From positions 15,777,443 through 15,841,442 of the forward strand of contig NC_081145.1 in NCBI RefSeq assembly GCF_958295425.1: DNA of 64,000 bases. Direction: 5' to 3'. The notes beneath the pieces were generated by a model. That model was not told the DNA's origin and made no database searches. It saw only the letters and a program-made list of their open reading frames with translations. Each line of letters begins with the position of its first letter. Positions within the stretch are counted from its first letter, which is position 1. Both the position numbers and the translations under genes were made by a program. Shown in pieces: positions 54,282 to 64,000 of this stretch. Source of the stretch: Solea solea. Its lineage: Eukaryota > Chordata > Actinopteri > Pleuronectiformes > Soleidae.

Positions 54282-55485
54282 CCTGAATCACTAACTGATT
54301 AACTGCAAAAGATACCTTGACTCCTTGCCACAACCAAGTAATATTATATTTATTAAAGACGTGGGAGTTGCAGGTAGGGAAAATTGATAGCCATTTTTTT
54401 ATAATCAATCATTTATTCATTTGAGTCACATCAAACAACAGCGGCTGCTGCTTGAGCAGCAGGAATGAGTGTTTAGCGTCTTGCATTTGTTGATGATGAT
54501 CTTAAGTGATTCCAGCTCGCAAGCATGCAATGTGTCCACTCGGGAGATGGTCATCAGTAATAGTAGTAGTCCTCTATTTTTGACTACTCCTACGAGTGAG
54601 GAGAAATAAATGTAAATTTCCCCCGTTGAGGCACTAAAAAAAGGATTATCTTATCTAAATAACCAGAAAACAGTCCTATGAGATAAACTCCCGGCCTGAA
54701 TTTCATTCAAGCCCCATCTTGTAACATGAAATTTTATACCATTTAATAAATAGATTTTTGGATGCAGAAAACCTCATTCTGGAAAATGGTCATTTTTCTT
54801 GCTTTAAAGCAAAACAACTTGCATTGGTTGCTGTGCAAGCACGTTATTTCACATGCGGTGTTGGATTTCTGCTGCACATCATTGTGAATGCATCCCTGTC
54901 CCTTCAACTGTTTCTGTGTATTAGCAATTGTCTGGACGGGGGCGACAGTGTTGGAATAGCCATTGGCTTCTGAAAGTAGCTTTTTTTTTTCAGCCAGGCC
55001 AAGCCATTAAATCAGGTTCCCCACATCTGCCAGCTGTGTCCACACACAGCAAACAACCATTCTGTCCCCGCTGGAGAGCTGCAACATCCAGCTGGGGGTG
55101 GGGAAGGCCAGTTAGCAGTGGGAGATTAGCCCAAGCTGCTGCTGTCCAGACAGACAGAGAGAGGCTGCATTTGTGTGCTCGCTTTGACAGAGACAAACAG
55201 AGATTGAACGATTACAAAAGACAGTGAAGTCAGTGGCTGAGAAATGTATAAGGCAGAGATGTCTCGTAGCGAGTGTGTCCGTGTGTGTATCTCTGCAAAA
55301 AATTTAAATGTTTGTTCTGCTCAAGTAGTTTGTGCGTGTGCCTGGATTGTGCACCCTTGCCGCTCAAGTGTCCAGCTGGCAGAGAGGAGATAGCTAGAGC
55401 CTTGAAAATGGTGACAGAGCAGCAAACAGACACGCAAACAACCTATCAGTCCTAATGAGAACTGTGGCGTGCCAAAAAGGATGGT

Positions 55486-55514
55486 TTGTGTTTGTGTGTG
55501 TGTGTGTGTGTGCA
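55486..55514. repeat. (GT)n microsatellite
   Basis: GT repeat with TTT interruptions near its start. Confidence 0.93.
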
Positions 55515-56023
55515 CACGCTTGCACCTGCATGTGTGCAATTGATGTCCACGCCTTCTGATTTGTGGTAATACATCATAACTGATAAATATACAAGAGGCC
55601 AGAGACAGGAATACACACATAAGAAAAACAAGCCGCATATGCTCGAGAAAAGAAACACACCCACAGAGTGGAGGAAAGTGAGACTCGCACTCTCCTCGGG
55701 TCACGGGCTGACTTTAAAGGTGTTAGCATATTTAGGCCAGAGCAGCTGGATCTCAGTAAAGTGGACCAGGTCCATCAATCCCTTGCCTGTGCCTGGTGCC
55801 ATGAATACAATGGCTGCCTAGGAGAGCGTGGTTCTCCCAGTCACTCAAATTGAAATAAATGAACTGCCAACCCTGACGGCAGGGTAATTGTTCATATGGA
55901 AATTGGATTGTCGCCGTCACACCAGCCTCCTATTGCAAGTGGTGAAAAAAAAAAAATCCCACAGCAAAGATGGGATAAGAGTGTTTGCATGTCAAAAAAA
56001 AAATTGAGATGGGAGACATGCAG

Positions 56024-56024
<1 letters not shown>

Positions 56025-56062
<38 letters not shown>
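56025..56062. repeat. (AAAG)n polypurine microsatellite, about 9 units
   Basis: A perfect GAAA repeat ending in GAGAG. It creates a Lys/Glu/Arg repeat in a spurious 167-codon frame. Confidence 0.97.
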
Positions 56063-56654
56063 GAGCTCTCCACACTTCATGTTTCATCTTAAACAATGCT
56101 GCTTGTTCTGCCTAGCCTTCCCTCAGTTAAGGTGGGAAAATAAAGGACACGGGTCCGCCCCTCATTTCCGGGTCCTTGTATTGCTCCTAGCCCACGTTGT
56201 CATGTTGCCTTTTATCGAGACTTCTCAGCACTCAACATGCTGCACGAGACACGGGAGAGATTTGTTTTGGAGTATTAACCCCTCACTCACCTCGCCCACC
56301 CCGGCTCTCCACCGAGCCTCAGGTCTCTGGGGACATGTGAGTCATTTAATAGCAGATCACTTTTATCAGTGTGTAACACTGAAAGCAGCTTCAATATGAT
56401 ACACCCCCCCCCCTCTCCACCCGGAACGTCAGTGTCAGACCCCTGTCATCTGTCAAAGTCAGCTTCCCGATGAAGAAAGTGCTGAATATGAATGATCGCA
56501 GCATGGGGTGATATCCTATTATGTTTTCAGGGTAGGGTGTCTGTTTCTGTTTTATTTATTATATCAGCTTCCTTCCTTCCGGTATCCGTTTTAATGAGTG
56601 AGAGGAGCGTGCATGCTGCTTCAGAACTTACCAGGTCAGCAGTTGTGCTACTGT

Positions 56655-56673
56655 TTGTGTGTGTGTGTGTGTG
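56655..56673. repeat. (GT)n microsatellite
   Basis: About nine GT units. Confidence 0.93.
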
Positions 56674-59040
56674 ATCTAATGATTAGACACACATATGCAC
56701 TCCTTTATCTCCCCGTCTCTTCTCTCCCTTTCTTTCCCCTCATTTACTCTCTCTCACTTGCACACCTTCTGGTGGTTATTGTCCTAAAATAGGAAGATTT
56801 GTGTGTTGTGTGGTGTGAGGAGTAGCCGAGAAGCATGCGGACTACCATGCTGGGTTTTAGTGCCCCTGTGTCAAAGAAACACACAGCATGGCTTTCTGAA
56901 GAGAAGAGTGTCTCTGTGTGGTCGGAGTAGGATTACCCTGTCAGCACTTCAAACTGTGCGGGTGCACATATTGGTGTGTGCACTTGTGTCTCTAAGCCTA
57001 GGAGTCTGTGTGTGTTTGTGTGCACACCTGTCATTTTTCAATTATCTTTCATTTTCCTCTGCTGAGAGCTGCTTTTCCTGTCCAGACATGCCCCAACTGG
57101 TGGAGGCGGAGGGTAGGAGGGTGTGAGAGATGGTACGACTCCAGTTATCAACAAAAGGAGTATGTGCATGTGTGTGATGACAAGTCGGCCAACAAAGGGA
57201 TACACCTCTGTGTGCTATTTTCAAGTCTGTGCATGTGGTACCGCACCAGCTTTTCTTTAATGTTTCTTTGCCCTCCGAGCAAAGAAATAAACTTGAGGGG
57301 GAAAATTACGACTCATTGAGTCGAATCATGACTAAGCAGTTTATTTACTCTACTTAAATCATCGTTAAGAATGCCACGGTTGTACAGCACCAATTTTGAC
57401 TGATAATTCTCCACATCAGTAGCAGCTGGTTAAAGCTCCTCAAGTTCCATCGCTGACACGCACAATTACTGTTTAATGTGTTGAACTGACCAAATGGAGT
57501 TAAGAGCATAAACCTGTATGAAGATGGAGAAAAGCATTCGCTTCTTCTTCTTTTGCACCCCAAAATGTTGGAATTGAGGTTCGCTCTCGTTTCAAGCCTT
57601 ATTTGATTTGTCGTAAATCCCGTCATTGCTGCCTGATAAAGGCAGAAAGATGGGAGGTAACTGAAGGGATGAGAGAAGAGACCTGCAGGCAAATATGACA
57701 AAACATTATAAATCCCATTAAATTTGCAGGCCTGAATATGATGATGATTTAATAACCAGTATGCACTAAAGAAGATCTCTTTCTTTTGGTTGGTAGACAG
57801 TATGTTGTTGTTGTTTTTTGTCTTTAAAAATAGTCATCTGTTGGATGATTTGTGGCCTGCTCTTACATTCCCAACTAAATTAGCAACAGTCAAACTACGG
57901 TAAATCAACAAATGGTTAGTAAAATTAGATTTTTCCTTACTTTGGATGAGTAGTTCAAAAGCAGAGTTGTTTATCACAGCAGAGCTGACAACGGTGCTCT
58001 GGTTCCCCAGTGACAGTGATGATTCAGGTTCGACGTTTTAGTTTGGAAAGATTCCGTTTTGTTTGTAATATAAGGTGAAATATGGACTGCGCAATTAGTC
58101 AAGATTCCCATTCAGCCACTCAACCGTGACAATCAAGCTGTTTTAATTCAACAATTGTCAGTCACACAGTCCCATCTTTCATGTGCCAGCTTCATTAGCA
58201 CATGATGTGTTTCATTACTGTTTATCCCAGGCCATTGGAGGCTTCATTAGCAGTAGGCTGGTGCAGCGCACGGCTTCTAAATTTAGCCGCTTTTTATTTA
58301 TTCACCATGGCCATGTGTTGGTATACCCAGTTGTCATGTTTTCATCGCAGCAACGAAGAGTAGAATGGTTGAGAATAGAGAGGTGGGCTGACCAGGGGAA
58401 GAAGTGGGCCTCGTCTCACCTGTCTCTACCCCTCACCAGATTACTTAGCAGTCTGCCTCTCCTTGGCTCTTTGAAGCCTTTAATTCCACCGTTCAGGATT
58501 AAACCCATGAAAAAAAGGATGAAAAATGATAGGGCGACAGGAGGAGACATCCTGGGAGAGAACGGGCTCCTTTGAAATATGTTGCAAATTTAATTTGCAC
58601 TGACCCACAATGCGGCATCTTAAGGACAGTTGTGTAACACGGTCTTCTGATTGGGGTCCGTCTATAGGATTTGCATGAATAGAAGTCGGACTTTTTGAAG
58701 TCGTGGCTATAAGTGGAGTTTTCTTAAGTCTAAATGAGTGCTTTGGGACCATTGTCCTTGTATTGTTAATTGCAGTATGAGAAAGTTGCTTTGTCAAAAC
58801 ATGTGTGATTGGATGTCGAGGGATTTTTCTTTGTGTGCGACATAATCCACCTTTTCTAAACTGTCCCTCACTCTTTCTCTCCCTCCGTGGTCTGTATCAT
58901 GGCAGAGGAAATGAATAGAAACATGCATGTTACCATTCTTAGTGGACAACAAAGACACTGTACAGCATTTGCAATTTGTTTGCTATATTATAACTGCCCG
59001 ACTTAAGGATAATAGTGATAAAAAAAAAAACCCTACAACG

Positions 59041-59064
59041 AATAATAATAATAATAATAATAAT
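59041..59064. repeat. (AAT)n microsatellite, 8 units
   Basis: A perfect AAT repeat just after a 10-A run at 59022-59031. Confidence 0.97.
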
Positions 59065-59830
59065 CCTTGCTTTCACGTATTGTGGCACCTTTCAGAAATA
59101 TAAATCAATACTTAATAACAGTGAATGATAATAAGAAAACAGAGGTGGATGGAAAAAATGATAAGAAGCTGAAAAGCGTGCAGGTTTGGTTAAGGAAGGT
59201 GATAGAAGGCATTTATATGGATGAGGGCCAGTGCTATTGACGCCTCAAAGTTCACACCCACTAGGTACGATGAAGTGTCATATAATGATTGCAAAAATAC
59301 CACTTGTCTGTTATTGCAGGCCGTGTGTTAATGCCATCAGTTCGTCTGAGGCCTAGATTGTTTTGGTTTCGTTGTCCTTTCATTTTTTGAGTCATGTTTA
59401 TTCTTTATTCTCACACAAGTTAACAAAATGCAGTCCTGCTGAGTTGAGCTTTGGAAGCAGATAAGTCATCATTTAATTCTGTGGTCATTTTAAGACCCTT
59501 TTTTTGTCTGAATGTTTTTGCTTATGCTGTCAATATTTTGAGGTGGCAAAAAAAACACATTTTGCAGCTCAAGTAGTTTTTTTTGTGATGTTTCCTTGAA
59601 AAAGTCAAACATAAAAGTGAGTGACTGTGGCGCCTCTTAGAGCTGACACATGCTTGTAATTGTCATTCAACTTTGCCTGTGGACATGCCTCTGTAATTGA
59701 AGTTTTGTTACTTCACAGCTGACGTTAGTGTTGATTTTTGTCCATCCTGGTTCTTTGAATCTCTTCTTCGTAGTTAAAACTTTGCACAAGCCTGCCTGGC
59801 TCTCCCCCTATTAATTAAAGTTGTAAAAAG

Positions 59831-59850
59831 AACACACACACACACACAAC
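59831..59850. repeat. (CA)n microsatellite
   Basis: Eight to nine CA units. Confidence 0.92.
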
Positions 59851-61537
59851 CACACATATTTCTGTCCTCAAAAAGACAAAAAGACAGATGGGAAGTTTTA
59901 TCACACCATTTCTATTTTAAGGGGAATATTTAAGGTCGTGAAATAAAAAAGGGCACAATACATGTATGCAGTGAAATGGGTTTTGAGGGGATGGAGGGCT
60001 GAGGTAGTAAATGAGAAGAAAAATAACATCATCAATTCAAGTAGTGGGCACTTGGGTGTTGGCAGTGAATTTAACGGCATCCCTTAAGGGCAAATGTCTA
60101 ATCAGTGGCCTCCCCACTCAGCCGAGTGAGGGAAAGCACACAAACAACTTCCCAGAAGTTTCATCAGAGGTTTGACACATGCCAATAGATGTGACTGAAG
60201 AGGTGATCCACTTGTAAACGTGGACACATATTTTCTGTGTGGGCAGAAGCCGCTTCACAGCCACCTGCAGTTCCATATTTACCACAGCCTGGGCAAACAG
60301 CAGTGAGTGAGGACACCACAGACACCTGCTGTTAGCTGGTACATGAAGCTGTCTCTATTGTACAGGGATATTACATTGTATGATCATGTTGCCTGAAAAA
60401 AAACAGTGTTCTTCCAGAGCACGCTGCGTTTGGATGGAGTTGTTAAAGGCAAAAAAAAAAAAAAAGAGCACAGTGCAAATGAATTTGGAACGTATCCAAG
60501 CTTTTCAAATAGGCTTTTAATGTGTTATGGTTTCAGATCTAGTTCTTGGCTTTAATCTCTCCCTGCTTCCATTCAGAGCAGGTTTATAATTCACCAGTGA
60601 TCACTCCTGATATTAACTCAATTAAATCTAAAATAACATGCCCTTTATAGAACTGGAACACAAAGCTGCATCAGACACCAGCAGCGCACTATGCACTGTT
60701 AGATTTAAGAAGTGTTTTAATAGTTTTACTCCACTGTTATAAATCTATGTTTTTAAATGCTTTGTGTTGTCAGCGGGACCTTCGTGGGGTCAGGTCACAC
60801 AAATTACAAATAGCAAATTAAATCCATGTTGATAGTTTTGGTTTTATTTTATTTGCCAAGTGTTTTAGATCAGTATATGACCCATAATATAAGTAATGTA
60901 ACATAGTGCAGGTGAATAGTATTATGACTCAAGTTAGCTCTGTGTTTTCACAGGAAATATGCAGTTTATCTCCGGACATTGTGTGAGATCTGTCAGTCAG
61001 ATCAACTGGGATACTTTTATTACTAGGAGATGCAACAACCCAAATTAAATTTACCTCAAATAGATTGGAGTGACTGTAGTTCAATTCAGAGACTGATATC
61101 TTAAAACCCTGCCAAAATTGATTAGATGCCACAAAAGGAAACAAGAATGAGTGTTGTAAACTCAGTGAAGCAGACACTTTTTGGGGGAACAATTTCACAA
61201 GGAAATAGAAGGAAAGCTCCATATCATAAATAATATTTGCACAGTTTTGAACTTAACTTAGCAGAATAAGTATGGGCAAATAGCCTGGCTGTGTTTAAAG
61301 GCTGATTACCTTTGAACAGCCCACCCACCACCTACCGATCTACCTACTACCTCTTCAAAAACCTCACTAATTTAAGGCTGCTCTGTACAATAAAGGGGAA
61401 GTGAAAATGCATTACCAGTGCATTTCCCAAAATGTCAAAGTGTTGCATTTGTGTTGCACATCATGAACTTACCATACACATGACAGTTTATTCTCTGCAT
61501 ACATCTGTGGGTTTGCCTTGGCTCATAATAAAACAAC

Positions 61538-61561
61538 TCTCTCTTTCTGTTCCCTATAGAG
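61538..61561 (+). promoter_or_regulatory. Splice acceptor and 2-nt 5' UTR remnant ahead of the plexin start codon
   Basis: A pyrimidine tract (CTCTCTTTCTGTTCCC) runs into TATAG at 61559, followed by AG and the ATG at 61562. This is a strong 3' splice site, so only two 5' UTR bases belong to this exon and the remaining leader must come from an upstream exon. An AG at 61560-61561 could also serve as acceptor, making the exon start exactly at the ATG. I see no TATA box or CpG island immediately upstream, in agreement with a spliced leader. Confidence 0.8.
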
Positions 61562-62689
61562 ATGGCAAGCTGGGTCTCCCTTCTCCTCATCCTTTTCTGT
61601 CAATCGATCTCACGAGCCCAGGAGGACAGCAGCAACATTTCCATCCTGGTGTTCCCCTCAGAGACCCCTATCAACAATGTTGTCCAAGACCCCCACACTG
61701 GCCGCATTTACCTGGGAGCGGTCAACACTATCTACCAGCTAGGACCATCGCTCCGCCTGGAGGCGCGTGCTGAGACGGGCCCCAAAGAGGACGCGCGGAC
61801 CTGTACGCCCCCCGCCTCAGCCTGTCAGGACACAAAGCTCATGCCCAATCTCAACAAGCTTCTGTTGATCCACCCATCCAATGGTTCTCTCATAGTCTGT
61901 GGAAGCCGCTACCGAGGCATCTGCTCCCTCCTCAACCTGACCAATGTGGAACAGCAGGTGTATTACAGTGACAGTAAAGGAGAGAGGACTTATGTGGCCA
62001 GCATCGAGGATAACGTGAACGTGGTGGGCGTCATGTCCACCTACTCTAAAGAGGCACACAACTTCAGTGTGTTTCTTGTTGGGAAGGGCTACGGGAGCCT
62101 GGACAGTACAAAACTCATCAGCACACGCATCCTTCAGGACTACGGGGACTGGGTTGTGTTTGAGAGCATCATCGAGGCGTCCACAGTACAGACGACACCA
62201 TTTGTTCCCAAGTACCTGCACGACTTCCGCCATGCCTTCAAAGAGGATCGGTTTGTTTATTTCCTCTTTTCGCGGACACTTGACGGTACAGACAATAAAA
62301 ACTTGACCTTTGTGTCTCGTCTTTGCGAGGAAGACCCTCACTATTATTCCCACACAGAGCTCCAGTTAAACTGTGGTGCAAATAACCGATACAACAAAGT
62401 CCAAGCTGCATACGTGGCTTCTCCGGGGAAAGAGCTGGCACGGCTCATGACTGAGTTCAGTAAGTATGGAAAGGTCAACTCCTGGAACAAAGTTCTGTTC
62501 ACGGTGGCGAGTCCAGATGACGACGACAGTGACTCTGCCCTCTGCATGTATCCACTCAACTCCATCAATGAGCGGCTGGTGGACATCATCAGTGCCTGCT
62601 ACAGTGATTCGGGGAAGATTTCCGGGTATCCTGCTGTGGACATTCCCTACTCCTCTAAAACTGATGAATTCTGCACGTCAAAAATTGCA
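61562..62689 (+). CDS. plxnb2: Plexin (class B-type), first coding exon: signal peptide and N-terminal sema domain
   Basis: This exon encodes residues 1-376 of a plexin, a single-pass cell-surface receptor for semaphorins that acts in axon guidance, migration and morphogenesis. Residues 1-20 form a signal peptide (a hydrophobic LLLILF core ending in SRAQ), and the sema beta-propeller starts near residue 28. Family motifs seen are IYLGAVNTIYQL (49-60), ETGPKEDARTCTPP (71-84), VCGSRYRGIC (112-121) and EEDPHYYSHTELQL (256-269). Cysteines lie at 81, 88, 113, 121, 255, 271, 328, 346 and 371. N-glycosylation sequons lie at N25, N107, N125, N167 and N247. The start is chosen because the signal peptide begins there and +4 is G. 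The exon ends at GCA|GTAAGT in phase 0; reading on adds 18 codons and then a stop. A single large first coding exon is usual for plexins. From memory the sequence is closest to plexin-B2 (CTPP, VGKG, and the HTIAFLG motif in the next exon). The class is firm, but the exact paralogue and the symbol are tentative. Confidence 0.95.
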
Positions 62690-63351
62690 GTAAGTGTTCT
62701 TTTTATTGTCAAAATGGAAGTTAAAAAACAAATCTTTTCCGGATAAATAGGGAGGTTGGAATGCTACCATAAATAATGTTTGAAAATTCTGCCGCACACA
62801 TTTTTTCCTCCCAATACCCGCGACTCATCCAGTACAAAACTACTGCATATAGAAATGTTGGGAACACATCTACCCATGCTCTAATCTGGCCCTCTAGAGT
62901 ATTTGGACCATAGCCTGGAAACCAGACCAATCAGCAAGCTCATGTTGATTTGCATCCACTGATGGGTCTGGTCCCATGCCCTTTGAGACAGATTTCCATC
63001 CGTCATGAGACAGGTTGGTGCAATCACAAACTTTGATTTGGCACCATGGCTAACGGGAGCACCGCTGAAGCATTTTCAACCAATAACACGCAAGGATTGT
63101 TCTCACAAATCTGTTCTTGAAAACTATTTAAATAAGTTTATATCTAGTCGTGTTTCCACAAAAAGAAAGGACTTCTGTGGCTGAGAAAAACAGGCCCGCG
63201 TTTATCCCTAACAGCTGTCACTCTCTATGCAGCTTATTTAGTCCACAACGCTGCCAACAAGTTAGATTCCCACATAGTTCCTTTCCTTATTTATTTATTT
63301 TTTTTTATAAATCAACCAATCTTTTATTCCTCATTTATTTTCTCTTCGCAG
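62690..63351 (+). other. Plexin intron between coding exons 1 and 2 (662 bp, phase 0)
   Basis: The intron has GTAAGT at its 5' end and a T-rich 3' end with CGCAG. Its middle (about 62905-63135) looks like an old interspersed repeat, listed separately. A T-rich low-complexity stretch lies at 63278-63306. If the intron were retained, the protein would end after 18 extra residues. Confidence 0.93.
62905..63135. repeat. Probable degenerate interspersed repeat inside a plexin intron
   Basis: The run AGCCTGGAAACCAGACCAAT, followed by GGGTCTGGTCCCATGCCCTT, a CAATCACAAA segment and CTAACGGGAGCACCGCTGAA, resembles from memory a repeat often found in fish introns and flanks. CCAGACC and GGTCTGG form a short inverted repeat within it. 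No terminal repeats or target-site duplication could be fixed, so class and ends are uncertain. Confidence 0.45.
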
Positions 63352-63540
63352 AAGGATACATTGGAAAACTTTAAGTGTGGTGCAGACTTTCTGCCCTCCC
63401 CTCTGGCCAGCAAGCCAAGATTTGCCTTAAAGGCAGATGCAGTCCTGACCATGTCAGGCCTTCTGACCGCGGTGGCTGTTGCTGTTGAGAATGACCATAC
63501 CATCGCCTTCTTGGGGAATAACCAGGGAGAGGTCTTCAAG
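63352..63540 (+). CDS. plxnb2: Plexin (class B-type), second coding exon: distal sema domain
   Basis: This 63-codon exon is in phase 0 at both ends and encodes residues 377-439. It follows a clear acceptor (a pyrimidine-rich tract ending TCTTCGCAG) and ends at TTCAAG|GTGCGG. It carries C385, then LTAVAVAVENDHTIAFLG (about residues 414-431) and QGEVFKV. This is the sema strand motif shared by plexins; B-class members have an LTAVxV...HTxAFLG form, which supports the B assignment. It joins in frame to the exon ending at 62689, across a 662-bp intron. No odd codons or frameshifts are seen. Confidence 0.94.
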
Positions 63541-63661
63541 GTGCGGTTGTCTTTTGATCTTTTGCTCTTCTGTATATATTTTTTTTCCTTTAGACCTTTA
63601 CTTGAGAGAAGGAGGGACTGGGGAAATAAACCACATATTTGACTTTTTGTTTTCTGCTCAG
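63541..63661 (+). other. Plexin intron between coding exons 2 and 3 (121 bp, phase 0)
   Basis: This is a short GT-AG intron from GTGCGG to CTGCTCAG with a T-rich centre. It is open in frame with exon 2 for 34 codons before a stop, so the splice sites and the family alignment set the boundaries rather than a stop codon. Confidence 0.92.
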
Positions 63662-63781
63662 GTACACTTGACTGTGGAGCCTTATGTGTACAGCAAGACT
63701 CCTGGTGAGACCATGGGAGAGAAGGTCAACAAGAACCTTTTCTTTGACCTCAGTCACCTCTACGTTACCACTGAGAAAAAG
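63662..63781 (+). CDS. plxnb2: Plexin (class B-type), third coding exon: sema domain blade, GC donor likely
   Basis: This exon encodes residues 440-479 in phase 0. The acceptor is TTTTCTGCTCAG just after a T-rich tract. The peptide runs from VHLTVEPYVYSKTPGE to NLFFDLSHLYVTTEKK; the HLYV-T element matches the (H/Q)LYxMT strand found in plexin sema domains shortly before the PSI domain. In relatives a short V/I-x-x-(V/L)PV segment follows, so the coding frame should stop after the second K. At that point (63782) the sequence is AAAAAG|GCATGT: no GT is present, but a GC donor with A at +3, G at +5 and T at +6 is. The nearest GT (63786) would leave a T at -1 and shift the phase. Reading through gives ACMAAPLSHCC... 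and a stop at 63842. The 3' boundary is therefore inferred, while the exon itself is well supported. Confidence 0.88.
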
Positions 63782-63998
63782 GCATGTATGGCAGCACCCT
63801 TGTCTCACTGCTGTTGTGTAACCAAGAAACGGTGCTTTGGGTAAAGAGAGTCGATGCCGGTGAAGGCGGCATTGATTAAAATAGATAGGTATCTCTTAGC
63901 TGTTTATTCTGCTGAAGGCAAAACACACATGCCAAAAGAGTTCTTTGTAGACATGTGTGAGGAAGATAATTGTATTCCTTATGTTTGTCAATCAACAG
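63782..63998 (+). other. Plexin intron after coding exon 3 (217 bp), candidate GC-AG intron
   Basis: It starts GCATGT and ends CAACAG. The donor context AAG|GCATGT keeps phase 0 and fits the family break after the LYVTTEKK strand. The alternative donor GTATGG at 63786 would use a weak exon end and change the phase. Confidence 0.6.
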
Positions 63999-64000
63999 AT
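63999..64000 (+). CDS. plxnb2: Probable first 2 nt of the fourth plexin coding exon (truncated by window end)
   Basis: A T-rich run ends in CAATCAACAG at 63989-63998, a usable 3' splice site, leaving AT as the last two bases. With a phase-0 donor at 63781 the next codon would begin with AT, encoding Ile or Met. That is compatible with the hydrophobic residue expected at this place in plexins. The rest of the sema domain, then PSI/IPT, transmembrane and GAP regions, must lie beyond the window. The call rests on splice-site appearance only. Confidence 0.5.

Larger units (their letters stand above)
50237..61537. other. Gene-free DNA upstream of the plexin start exon, microsatellite-rich
   Basis: It contains many GT/CA repeats and AAAG and AAT tracts. 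Non-repetitive stretches at 52075-52290, 55700-55935 and 58140-58330 look like candidate regulatory DNA. The last 2 kb before the plexin exon are AT-rich with no CpG-rich promoter, fitting intronic sequence. Confidence 0.6.

Noticed and set aside
55896..56399. 167-codon plus-strand open frame
   Set aside because: It crosses the AAAG microsatellite, which gives a Lys/Glu/Arg repeat, and has no recognised domain.
60000..60010. TGAGGTAGTAA, matching the 5' end of let-7
   Set aside because: The match stops after 10 bases and I see no opposing arm able to form a precursor hairpin.
61817..62353. 178-codon minus-strand open frame
   Set aside because: It is the antisense shadow of the large plexin exon.
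63786..63791. GTATGG as the donor of the third coding exon
   Set aside because: It has T at -1 and would break the phase-0 pattern of the neighbouring exons; kept only as an alternative.

Overview
The window looks like teleost nuclear DNA, probably from a percomorph-type fish. The only protein-coding gene I recognise is an intron-containing vertebrate plexin with GT-AG introns. The rest is non-coding DNA rich in CA/GT, CT, poly-C, AAT and AAAG microsatellites, and it carries tRNA-derived SINEs and other interspersed repeats of kinds familiar from fish genomes. I see no prokaryotic or viral genes, CRISPR arrays, rRNA or intact tRNA genes.

Layout: bases 1 to about 61,537 (96% of the window) contain no gene I can support. 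They hold simple repeats, a few recognisable transposon relics and several stretches that read like candidate conserved non-coding elements. The relics are an L2/SINE-tail fragment near 2.64 kb, a palindromic MITE-like element near 4.5 kb, a TAACCC-like element near 25.0 kb, a SINE with an L2-like tail near 46.9 kb, a tRNA-derived SINE near 49.1 kb and a 460-bp interspersed repeat near 49.8 kb. Most open frames here are short, overlap on both strands and cross microsatellites, so they are very probably chance frames.

At 61.56 kb a class-B-type plexin begins on the + strand. Three coding exons (61562-62689, 63352-63540, 63662-63781) join in phase 0 and give 479 residues: a signal peptide and most of the extracellular sema domain. 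The first coding exon starts only 2 nt before the ATG, directly after a strong splice acceptor, so the promoter and most of the 5' UTR lie in one or more upstream exons. Much or all of the gene-free 61 kb could therefore be a long first intron with regulatory content, though intergenic DNA cannot be excluded. The third exon appears to end at a non-canonical GC donor, and the window probably ends 2 nt into the fourth exon.

I found no convincing new biological system. The most checkable observations are the probable GC-AG intron, the split 5' UTR with its possible giant intron, several candidate enhancer-like blocks, a 229-codon unexplained open frame near 46 kb, and a 30-C homopolymer.
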